A DNA stretch of 5,691 bases from contig CALKWL010000357.1 of assembly GCA_938004235.1 (NCBI GenBank), positions 1-5,691 on the forward strand, read 5' to 3'. The notes under the pieces were generated by a model. The model was given only the letters and a program-made list of their open reading frames with translations. It was not told the origin of the DNA and searched no databases. Both the position numbers and the translations under genes were made by a program. The stretch comes from an uncultured Gammaproteobacteria bacterium (lineage in GTDB: Bacteria > Pseudomonadota > Gammaproteobacteria > Halothiobacillales > Halothiobacillaceae). The number at the start of each line of letters is the position of its first letter. Positions within the stretch are counted from its first letter, which is position 1. Shown one piece after another: positions 1 through 5,646 of the stretch.

Positions 1-48
1 CGCCCACCGAGATCTACACTCTTTCCCTACACGACGCTCTTCCGATCT
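1..48 (+). other. Illumina P5/TruSeq universal adapter remnant (technical, not biological)
   Basis: The first 48 bases match the 3' part of the Illumina P5/TruSeq universal adapter, ending in the ligation end CTCTTCCGATCT. Position 3 (c where the adapter has a) is the only mismatch I see. Positions 4-48 are the exact reverse complement of 5647-5691 at the other end of the window. Genomic sequence therefore starts at about 49, and nothing encoded here is real. Confidence 0.97.
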
Positions 49-267
49 CGGGACGTGTGACTGATACGGGCATTGTGGCCATGCAGTTTGTGCTATCTGC
101 TCCAGGCGATCCCGCCGAGAGTCTGCGCGCACCGGGTTTTATGCCGGGAGACCTGGATATTTTCTGATGTCTCCTGTTCGGAGGGGGTATTGATGCGGCA
201 CGGAGCATTTTTGAGTTCGACGCATGTTGGAAGCACGGTTGCGGTCGGCCAATTTCGGCGCGCCGTA
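49..267. other. Left-edge region without a complete gene
   Basis: These 219 bases lie between the adapter and the stop codon of the glycosyltransferase gene. They hold a possible 3' end of a plus-strand gene (to 167) and, on the minus strand, a possible but unsupported gene start at 82. A weak plus-strand hairpin, ATGC/GCAT with an 8-nt loop followed by five T (193-212), could be a poor terminator for the convergent frame. A 10-bp palindrome CGGCGCGCCG lies at 256-265. I see no strong intrinsic terminator for the glycosyltransferase operon, so that operon may continue or end by another mechanism. Confidence 0.6.
51..167 (+). CDS. Possible 3' end of a convergent gene, product unknown (5' partial)
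   Basis: An open frame of 38 codons runs from the adapter junction to a TGA at 165-167. It reads from GRVTDTGIVAMQF to PGFMPGDLDIF, which looks like an ordinary soluble protein. By hand count, G+C is about 71% at codon position 1, 50% at position 2 and 53% at position 3. That order (first highest, second lowest) is typical of real coding sequence at this overall GC. I do not recognise the family. An open frame of this length is not rare by chance (roughly one in six), so the call is tentative. If real, it is transcribed towards the glycosyltransferase operon and the two units converge in about 100 bases, with only a weak hairpin at 193-212 between them. Its start lies outside the contig. Confidence 0.35.
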   Translation, partial: GRVTDTGIVAMQFVLSAPGDPAESLRAPGFMPGDLDIF

Positions 268-1446
268 TCAATTTTTTCCCAACAGATCCCGGATCACCTG
301 TTCATGACCCGTTTGCATGCGCGGCAAAGAAAGCTCCTGTGCTCGGGCTCGTCCGCGCTCGATCAGCGCGTGAGCAAGCGTCTCATCCTTCCAAATCAGG
401 CTCATCGCGGCAGCAAGAGCGTCCGGATCGTTCATCGGCACAAGCAATCCTGCGGGTGCACCTGGGCTTCCGGGATCATGTAGAAGTTCGCGAGGGCCGT
501 AGGGGCAGTCGGTGGCGATGACCGGCGTGCCGCAGGCCAATGCCTCCAGAATTGAGTATCCAAAGCCCTCGTACTGACAGGTATGAATGAACATGCGGGA
601 GCGCGCAAGATAAGGCAAAGGGTCGTCGACATGCCCCTGGAAAATGATGCGCTGCTCCAGTCCTAAAATGTGCACCCTATTTTCAAGCTGCGCGCGCGCT
701 GAGCCTTCGCCCAAAACCAACAACTTGAGCTCAGCCGCTGAGTCAAGTCGTGCAAAGGCGTTGATGACCCAATCCAGGCGCTTTTCTTCAGACAGTCGCG
801 CGCTTACCGCGGCAAAGGGTTCGCCCTGCTCCAGTGGGGTGGGAAGTTTGATGGGCTGAGCGCCGCGTTGCCCCGCTTCTTCAAGGTTAATGCCGTTATA
901 AACCACATGGAGTTTGCGCGCCGGTGTCCAACAGTGACGACTCAGCTCAAGAGCCGTGCCCTCTGAAGGCATGGTCACGCCTTGAGCCGCATGGGAGCTG
1001 GCGCAAATGGCCGCATGAATCCAGATACGTCGTCCGCGATTGGGCTCAAAGTGACGCAGGTGTTCAAACACCGGGCCGCGGTAGCTGGCGAGCAAACGGG
1101 TTGCAACTCCGGCCATACGGATGGCCAATGCCAACACGGCGGAGCTGTAGTGCATCATGCCGATGGCCAGATCAACCTGATGCTCTCGCAGGAGGGTGCT
1201 CAGGACGCGTGCATCACGCCACAAACGCGTCGGAGTGTCGAACCAGCCTGCAAGGCCGAGTGGGGCGCTGTCCAACCATTGATCGCAGCCTTGCGCCCAG
1301 TAGTCGCTCATGACCTGAGGGCAGATGAGCGTGACTCTGTAGTCGCCGGTTTGTTGCAGCCCATCAAGCACGTTGCGCGTGGTGAGTTCCGCTCCGCCGA
1401 TGACATAGGCTTGGTGCAGGACAAGCAGATGCTTTTGCGGACTCAT
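268..1446 (-). CDS. Glycosyltransferase family 4 (GT-B fold, RfaB/WbaZ-like)
   Basis: This 392-residue cytoplasmic or membrane-associated enzyme probably transfers a sugar from a nucleotide-sugar donor to a growing lipid-linked glycan. The N-terminal half has the GT-B acceptor-side motif GGAE at residues 17-20, following a hydrophobic strand and a Tyr-Val-Ile-Gly turn. The C-terminal half has the donor-binding Rossmann region: VSARLSEEKR near 214-223, LLVLGEGS near 242-249, and the EX7E motif with Glu293 and Glu301 inside EGFGYSILEALACGTPVIATD-type sequence. These are family 4 hallmarks, and the length is normal. The ATG at 1446 is preferred to the upstream TTG at 1467 because it overlaps the stop of the ATPase gene in an ATGA arrangement, implying translational coupling. 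Donor sugar and linkage cannot be read from the sequence. Its place directly behind Wzm/Wzt genes points to O-antigen or capsule synthesis. Confidence 0.93.
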   Translation of the reverse strand: MSPQKHLLVLHQAYVIGGAELTTRNVLDGLQQTGDYRVTLICPQVMSDYWAQGCDQWLDSAPLGLAGWFDTPTRLWRDARVLSTLLREHQVDLAIGMMHYSSAVLALAIRMAGVATRLLASYRGPVFEHLRHFEPNRGRRIWIHAAICASSHAAQGVTMPSEGTALELSRHCWTPARKLHVVYNGINLEEAGQRGAQPIKLPTPLEQGEPFAAVSARLSEEKRLDWVINAFARLDSAAELKLLVLGEGSARAQLENRVHILGLEQRIIFQGHVDDPLPYLARSRMFIHTCQYEGFGYSILEALACGTPVIATDCPYGPRELLHDPGSPGAPAGLLVPMNDPDALAAAMSLIWKDETLAHALIERGRARAQELSLPRMQTGHEQVIRDLLGKN

Positions 1447-2627
1447 GACGGGGGCATCGACTCCCAAATGTGCTCAAGACGCACAATACCCATATCGCGT
1501 CCCTGTTTGCGGATTGTCAGGTCGTTCAGCACGCGTTCGTCAAAAATCATCAAGCCCTGGTCATCCCAAAGACGCAGATGCAGCTGGTAGCTTCCTCCCA
1601 TGAGAGGGGGGTGTGGGAAGCGAATGCGTTGTGCCTGACTGCCTTGAAGCGGAGCTGCGCCGCGTAGGTGGGTGGCGGCGACAAAAACCCCGCGCCCGCT
1701 TTCCAGTTTGAGCGAGAGCGATACGTGGTAACGCGTGGTTTCATCCAGTGTTTGCGTGCTGAATTCGACACACAATTCCTCCCCCTCATTCATGGGTGAA
1801 GGGCTGGCGAGCACGAAGCGGGTAATGCGAGCCGGCGGGCGTTGTGTTCCGGCCTGAGCATGGGGGTCAGGAACCTCATCCTTGGCAAGCTGGTAGGCCT
1901 CATAGGCGGGTAAAACTTCTTCGGCGGCGCCAAACATGCGCATCTTGCCCTGCTGCATCCAGATGACTTGTTCACAGAAAATGCCGACCTGATAGAGGCT
2001 GTGTGAGCAAAACACAATGGTTTTGCCCGCCTGTTTGAAGGCCATCATGCGATCAATACATTTCTTCTGGAAATGAATATCCCCGACCGCCAGCGCTTCA
2101 TCCACGATCAGCGTATCCGGGTCGAGCGAAGCAATCAGGGCGAAAGCAAGGCGCACTTTCATGCCAGTCGAGTAGGTGCGCAATGGTTGGTCAATGAATT
2201 CACCAATCTCGGCAAAATCAAGAATGGCCTGCATCCTCTCATGGATAAAGCCGCGCTCAATGCCAAGAATATCACCCTGAAACAGCAGGTTGTCGCGCCC
2301 GCTGAACTCGGGATGAAAGCCGACACCCAGTTCAAGCAAGCCGAGAATGCGCCCGTAACGCTCAATCGTGCCGCTCGTGGGCGTGTGGGTGCCGGCCAAC
2401 AAGTGCATCAGCGTGCTTTTGCCCGCGCCGTTGTCGCCAATGATGCCAAGCGTGCTGCCTTGTGGAATCTCAAGTGACAAGGGGTGCAATGCGGTAAACA
2501 AACGATGACGCGGGCGGGTGGAAAACAGCTCCTTGAGGCGGTCGAGCGGATGAGCGTATACAGCGTACGACTTGCTGACATCGTGCAAAAGGAATGCGGG
2601 CTGGGGCGTCTTGAGTTCAGAGGACAT
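1443..2627 (-). CDS. wzt: ABC transporter ATP-binding protein for polysaccharide export (Wzt-type) with C-terminal glycan-binding-type domain
   Basis: This is the nucleotide-binding subunit of an ABC exporter that moves lipid-linked O-antigen or capsule across the inner membrane. In the 394-residue protein I see Walker A GDNGAGKST (64-72), the ABC signature YSTGM (152-156), Walker B TLIVDE with catalytic Glu177, and the H-loop His209. The Q-loop region reads GVGFHPEFSGRDN (101-113), with His where many ABC proteins have Gln; this is usual in the Wzt/TagH family. About 130 residues from roughly 265 onward form an extra domain resembling Wzt_C, which in E. coli O9a and Raoultella O2a recognises the modified non-reducing end of the chain. 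The ATG at 2627 gives MSSELKTPQ and overlaps the permease gene by 11 nt; a TTG at 2672 would add 15 unlikely residues. The GGGG upstream is only a weak ribosome-binding site, so coupling to the permease is likely. Confidence 0.95.
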   Translation of the reverse strand: MSSELKTPQPAFLLHDVSKSYAVYAHPLDRLKELFSTRPRHRLFTALHPLSLEIPQGSTLGIIGDNGAGKSTLMHLLAGTHTPTSGTIERYGRILGLLELGVGFHPEFSGRDNLLFQGDILGIERGFIHERMQAILDFAEIGEFIDQPLRTYSTGMKVRLAFALIASLDPDTLIVDEALAVGDIHFQKKCIDRMMAFKQAGKTIVFCSHSLYQVGIFCEQVIWMQQGKMRMFGAAEEVLPAYEAYQLAKDEVPDPHAQAGTQRPPARITRFVLASPSPMNEGEELCVEFSTQTLDETTRYHVSLSLKLESGRGVFVAATHLRGAAPLQGSQAQRIRFPHPPLMGGSYQLHLRLWDDQGLMIFDERVLNDLTIRKQGRDMGIVRLEHIWESMPPS

Positions 2628-3405
2628 CGACAAACCCCGCTTGCAATTTGCGGAACAGGCTGTATCCCACAACCAAGGCGATGAGCGTGTAACCCAGGCT
2701 CAAACCTAGGCTCAGTGCCGAAGGCCAGTTGCCATGCAGCAACAGAGCGTGAAATCCTTCCGCAAAGGGGGTAAATGGATTCATCCAGACGACGGTGCGC
2801 CAGGCTTCCGGCACCTGTTCAAGCGGGTAGAGAATGGGGGCGGTAAACAGCAAAAACGTCATCACCATGCTGACCGCATGAATCAGATCGCGCAGATACA
2901 CCGCAAGCGCAGCCAAAAGCCACGCCAACCCGAGAGCAAACAATGCTTGCAGGCTCAGCCATGCGAACGCTGGCAGGAGCATCCATGGATGGAGCCCTGA
3001 CGTTCCCCCCACAAGCAAAGCTCCCCAGGCGGCAAGCATGACCACGACATAGGTGCAGTGGGCAGCCAGGACGCGCGACAGCGGGTAAAGCTCGGCAGGA
3101 AATGGGCTGTGACGCAGTACGTCGGCTTTGGATACCACGGACGACGCGCCGCGCACCAGGCCTTCCTGAAAAGCTAGCCAGGGCAGCATGGCGCTGAGCA
3201 GGAATACGATAAATGGCAGCTCAGAGCCGTCAGTCGGCGAGACGGGCAGGCGCATCTTCCACACGGCGCTGAATACCCACCAATACATCAACACGATCAA
3301 TAGCGGCTGGACAAGGTTCCAGGCGCCGCCCAGAAGCGATCCGGCATAGGTTTCGCGCCACTCTCGCAGCAGGAGGGGACGGAGGAGACGTAGGGGCTTG
3401 GTCAT
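2617..3405 (-). CDS. wzm: ABC-2 type permease for polysaccharide/O-antigen export (Wzm/TagG-type)
   Basis: This 262-residue inner-membrane protein forms the channel half of the exporter with the ATPase encoded just downstream. The layout fits the ABC-2/Wzm family: an N-terminal amphipathic helix with LLLREWRETYAGSLLG (11-26), then about six hydrophobic segments near 28-50, 63-80, 108-133, 140-170, 177-197 and 230-252. Family-typical motifs include FPAELYPLSRVL (102-113), YLRDLIHAV (170-178), LYPLEQVP (192-199) and NPFTPFAEGFHALLL (209-223). Length is normal for the family. The ATG at 3405 is preceded by GAAG at a workable distance, a modest ribosome-binding site. The stop at 2617-2619 lies inside the start of the ATPase gene. 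It appears to be the first gene of a three-gene operon separated from the protease gene by a strong terminator. Confidence 0.94.
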   Translation of the reverse strand: MTKPLRLLRPLLLREWRETYAGSLLGGAWNLVQPLLIVLMYWWVFSAVWKMRLPVSPTDGSELPFIVFLLSAMLPWLAFQEGLVRGASSVVSKADVLRHSPFPAELYPLSRVLAAHCTYVVVMLAAWGALLVGGTSGLHPWMLLPAFAWLSLQALFALGLAWLLAALAVYLRDLIHAVSMVMTFLLFTAPILYPLEQVPEAWRTVVWMNPFTPFAEGFHALLLHGNWPSALSLGLSLGYTLIALVVGYSLFRKLQAGFVDVL

Positions 3406-3435
3406 GGATAGGCTTCAAAAGAGCGGCAGCCAGTG

Positions 3436-3464
3436 ATTATGCGGTATTTTTCGATTGAGCGAAA
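3436..3464 (-). promoter_or_regulatory. Possible promoter of the wzm-wzt-glycosyltransferase operon
   Basis: On the minus strand, CATAAT (plus 3436-3441) matches five of six bases of a sigma-70 -10 box and sits 30 nt before the permease start. Seventeen bases upstream is TTTCGC (plus 3459-3464), a poor -35 box that overlaps the T-tract of the protease terminator. Only about 56 bases separate that terminator from the permease ATG, so any operon promoter downstream of it must be compressed here. The match is weak and the call is inference. Confidence 0.3.
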
Positions 3465-3496
3465 AAATGCTCGATGCGCGTTTGCGCAGCGAGCAT
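3462..3496 (-). terminator. Rho-independent terminator of the protease gene
   Basis: Read on the minus strand, a 7-bp stem ATGCTCG/CGAGCAT (3490-3496 with 3467-3473), one C-T mismatch, a 5-bp stem TGCGC/GCGCA and an AAAC loop form a long GC-rich hairpin. It is followed at once by five further T (plus-strand A at 3462-3466). It lies about 90 nt past the protease stop codon and before the permease gene. It therefore separates the two transcription units. Confidence 0.88.
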
Positions 3497-3528
3497 GGTT
3501 AGGCTGTTTAGTCTCTCCCGCACTTTAT

Positions 3529-3542
3529 GGCCTCATCAGGCC
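3529..3542. repeat. Small perfect hairpin downstream of the protease stop
   Basis: GGCCT and AGGCC form a perfect 5-bp stem around a 4-nt loop, 43 nt after the protease stop codon on the minus strand. It has no T-tract and is not a terminator by itself. It may stabilise the 3' end of the protease mRNA together with the terminator that follows, or be chance. Confidence 0.4.
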
Positions 3543-3584
3543 GTGCCAAGAGCTACTTAGCTACAAGGGGGCGCATCAAGCAAT

Positions 3585-5393
3585 TTACCGAGGGAAAAAT
3601 CCAAACGACGCCTTTGTAACGGATTTAAAGGTTCCATTCACGCCGCCTACAGTGACCGTTGATACCACCGTTCCGTTCGCAGTTGCGCTGGACTTGTGTT
3701 TTACACACACAGAGGTACCGGGGTTGACGGTGCCGCTCGACAACTCAACAGAGGGGGACTCAGCCGAGCTGCCAAACAAGCCAGGCGGTTTCGGCGCGGC
3801 TGATGTGGAGCAGTTCAAAACCAAGTATCCATTGTCAACGCTGAAGGGCGCGGGAGTATCAAATCCAGTTAGAACCGTAGGCGCCGAGGTAATCCAGGTA
3901 TTTGTTGTAACGCCTGTTTTGGTTGGCCAACCAAAGGGGTTCGGTTGAGTATCTCCGGGGGGCGGCGGCGTATCCTCCATCGCAGCCAAAGTCGCTGCGG
4001 CGTTCGCAATGCCGCTGCCGCAATTGGCTGTAGTACAGGTTCCAGATGCCGGGAACGGCGTTGCATTTTGCTGCAACAAGGTCAGAACTTGTGCCGGTGT
4101 CAGGCTGGGGTCGACGCTCAGCATAAGCGAAACCAGCCCGGTCACATGCGGCGCCGCCATGCTGGTGCCTTGATAATTGGCGTAGCTGCTTGCAATCGGG
4201 CTAGTGGTGCCAGAATTGAGCGTTGACAGCACCATCGTGTCAACATTGCGATCCCCACCGGGAGCTGCTATTTCGACGCTTGCGCCAAAGTTACTGTAAT
4301 AAGCCTTTTGACCTGTCTGACCTGTTGCAGCAACCGTGACCACGCCGTTGCAGCTTGCGGGGCTAAATCCAGAGGCATCCAAATTGCTGTTACCAGCGGA
4401 AACGACGACGACAGCACCATTAGCCATCGCCGTGTTGACCGCGTTCTGTGTTGCTGCGTCACACGAATGTTGACCGCCCAGGCTTAGGTTCAGTACTTTT
4501 GCGGGTGTAGGGTTTGTGGGAACTCCAGGAACACTACCGCCGGAAGACCATACAATTGCGTCCACGATGTCGGAGGTATAGCCTCCCCCCACACCCAGCA
4601 CGCGCACGGGCAAAATTTTCGATTGCCAGTTAACACCGGACACGCCTAACGCATTATTGGTATTCGCACCGATTGTGCCGGCGACATGCGTACCATGCCA
4701 TGAGCTAGAGCAGCTTGCGCTGTTGGTGCAGTCGCCAGGGTCGGCGGGGTTGCTGTCGCGTCCATCTCCGTCATTAGCCACTGCTGAGTCTGAAATAAAG
4801 TCATACCCCGACAAAATACGGGTTGGATCCAAATCTTCGTGCACAGTGATGCCGGTATCAATCACCGCCGCGACGACGGAAGGGCTGCCTGTAGTGATGT
4901 CCCATGCTGCCGGCAGGTTCAAGCCATAATTGCTCGGAGACAGGGCGTGATAATGCCACTGCTGGGCGTATCGGGGGTCGTTCGGCGCAGCCATGGCGTG
5001 CATCACGCGATCGACTACGGCGAACTCCACATCACTCTGTGTTGCCAGGCGCTTGGCAATCTCTTCCGCAGCTTCCATGCTGGTTCCCGGGGCTAATTTA
5101 ATCACGTCACTGTCCAGAGCCATTGAGCGGTTATATGACAGTGATGCGCCTCCTGCCAGCAAGCCCAAAGTGAGCAAAGGCTCATTTTTAGACGGCATGC
5201 CGCTGCGTCCATCGAGCAGACCTAAGATGTCAAGGCGGGCGTTCTGGTCTTTGAATTTTACGATAATGCCCGATGCAACTGGCTCCTGGAGTAAAGAGAG
5301 CCCGCCGTTCGCGGGGGCGACAGCGTGTGCCGATGGCGCAATCAATGCGGCCAAGGCGCTTAAACAAAACAAACGCTTAGTTCTACGATTCAT
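3585..5393 (-). CDS. Secreted subtilisin-like serine protease (peptidase family S8) with C-terminal beta-domain
   Basis: A 602-residue exported endopeptidase precursor. Residues 1-24 are a Sec signal peptide (basic MNRRTKR, hydrophobic core, AHA before the predicted cut). Residues about 25-135 resemble an I9-type propeptide; the mature enzyme probably starts near NDPRY (138). The catalytic triad is Asp179 (VIDTG), His233 (HGTHVAG) and Ser411 (GTSMAAPH), with oxyanion Asn335 (SAGNSN). The Asp-rich DGDGRDSNPADPGD loop (208-221) is typical of the AprV2/Xanthomonas-like S8 subgroup. After a Pro-rich linker (about 476-485), about 115 residues form a beta-rich unit seen in other proteobacterial surface proteins. 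The mature part has eight Cys, in apparent pairs 222/228, 311/348, 453/458 and 528/563, suiting an oxidising compartment. The ATG at 5393 has AAAGGT 7 nt upstream and begins the signal peptide; a TTG at 5462 would bury it. It is monocistronic and probably scavenges protein or acts as a virulence factor. Confidence 0.95.
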   Translation of the reverse strand: MNRRTKRLFCLSALAALIAPSAHAVAPANGGLSLLQEPVASGIIVKFKDQNARLDILGLLDGRSGMPSKNEPLLTLGLLAGGASLSYNRSMALDSDVIKLAPGTSMEAAEEIAKRLATQSDVEFAVVDRVMHAMAAPNDPRYAQQWHYHALSPSNYGLNLPAAWDITTGSPSVVAAVIDTGITVHEDLDPTRILSGYDFISDSAVANDGDGRDSNPADPGDCTNSASCSSSWHGTHVAGTIGANTNNALGVSGVNWQSKILPVRVLGVGGGYTSDIVDAIVWSSGGSVPGVPTNPTPAKVLNLSLGGQHSCDAATQNAVNTAMANGAVVVVSAGNSNLDASGFSPASCNGVVTVAATGQTGQKAYYSNFGASVEIAAPGGDRNVDTMVLSTLNSGTTSPIASSYANYQGTSMAAPHVTGLVSLMLSVDPSLTPAQVLTLLQQNATPFPASGTCTTANCGSGIANAAATLAAMEDTPPPPGDTQPNPFGWPTKTGVTTNTWITSAPTVLTGFDTPAPFSVDNGYLVLNCSTSAAPKPPGLFGSSAESPSVELSSGTVNPGTSVCVKHKSSATANGTVVSTVTVGGVNGTFKSVTKASFGFFPR

Positions 5394-5400
5394 GGGGTTT

Positions 5401-5406
5401 ACCTTT
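5401..5406 (-). promoter_or_regulatory. Ribosome-binding site deciding the protease start
   Basis: On the minus strand AAAGGT precedes the ATG at 5393 with a 7-nt spacer. This favours the ATG over the in-frame TTG at 5462, which has no comparable Shine-Dalgarno sequence and lies in a C-rich stretch. Confidence 0.75.
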
Positions 5407-5424
5407 GACGGTTTTGAAATATGC

Positions 5425-5443
5425 AACCGAAAAAATTTCGGTT
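5425..5443. repeat. Perfect 8-bp inverted repeat in the protease leader
   Basis: AACCGAAA and TTTCGGTT flank a 3-nt A-rich spacer, 32 bases upstream of the protease ATG and downstream of the predicted promoter. It could be an operator for a dimeric regulator or a small hairpin in the 5' untranslated RNA. On the minus strand its centre is a run of T, but it is followed by GCATATTTC, not a T-tract, so it does not look like an attenuator. Confidence 0.55.
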
Positions 5444-5514
5444 TCACGGGGGGGCAAGCCAACTTATTGACGTTGCGGATGGTTGCGCTAAAGAGCGTTA
5501 TTTGCCACGGCTCG

Positions 5515-5542
5515 AATATAGCAAAGACGAAGTGTTTTCCAA
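5515..5542 (-). promoter_or_regulatory. Sigma-70-type promoter of the protease gene
   Basis: On the minus strand, TTGGAA (plus 5537-5542) as a -35 box and TATATT (plus 5515-5520) as a -10 box are separated by 16 nt. The -10 box is preceded by TGC, giving an extended -10 (TGnTATATT). Transcription would start near 5507, leaving a leader of roughly 115 nt that contains the inverted repeat at 5425-5443. The call rests on sequence pattern only. Confidence 0.55.
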
Positions 5543-5596
5543 CAGCCCCATCACATAACCGCTCAATTAAAGCTTGAAAAGCAAGTTGCCCGCGGT

Positions 5597-5625
5597 AAAA
5601 AGAAAACAGCGCCGAGGGGCGCTGT
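5597..5625 (-). terminator. Rho-independent terminator of a gene beyond the right edge
   Basis: A perfect 8-bp GC-rich stem ACAGCGCC/GGCGCTGT with a 4-nt loop occupies 5606-5625. On the minus strand it is followed by TTTCTTTTT (plus 5597-5605), a good intrinsic terminator for a minus-strand gene to the right, outside the contig. On the plus strand it is followed by a looser T-rich stretch (5631-5640), so it may work in both directions. It insulates the protease promoter. Confidence 0.8.
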
Positions 5626-5646
5626 GATCTGTGTTTTATTTGTTGT

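Noticed and set aside
49..82. Minus-strand gene start MATMPVSVTRP as a truncated aminotransferase
   Set aside because: Only 11 codons before the adapter, no close ribosome-binding site, and it overlaps a more coding-like plus-strand frame; kept as a question, not as a feature.
73..483. Plus-strand open frame of 136 codons over the left edge and the glycosyltransferase end
   Set aside because: Most of it lies antisense to the conserved glycosyltransferase C-terminus, and its translation is rich in Arg, Ser, His and Cys with no recognisable motif.
982..1590. Plus-strand open frame of about 200 codons
   Set aside because: It is antisense to the glycosyltransferase and ATPase genes, which have clear family motifs; no motif or ribosome-binding site supports the plus-strand frame.
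3515..3545. CTGATGAGGCC on the minus strand, like the core of a hammerhead ribozyme
   Set aside because: The second conserved core (GAAA after stem II) and the flanking stems I and III are missing; it is just a 5-bp hairpin.
3433..3948. Plus-strand open frame of 171 codons covering the protease tail
   Set aside because: It runs through the terminator hairpin and antisense to the C-terminal domain of the protease. The domain pattern on the minus strand is clear; the plus frame looks protein-like only because it mirrors it.
5394..5462. Longer protease start at TTG 5462
   Set aside because: It would place 23 residues including the leader palindrome in front of a good signal peptide; the ATG at 5393 has a proper ribosome-binding site.
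4993..5577. Plus-strand open frame of 194 codons over the protease N-terminus and leader
   Set aside because: It is antisense to the signal peptide and propeptide and crosses the predicted protease promoter; no motif is visible.
49..5646. CRISPR arrays, tRNA or rRNA genes, insertion sequences, toxin-antitoxin or phage-defence genes
   Set aside because: I found no direct-repeat arrays, no tRNA-like cloverleaf, and no protein with such motifs.
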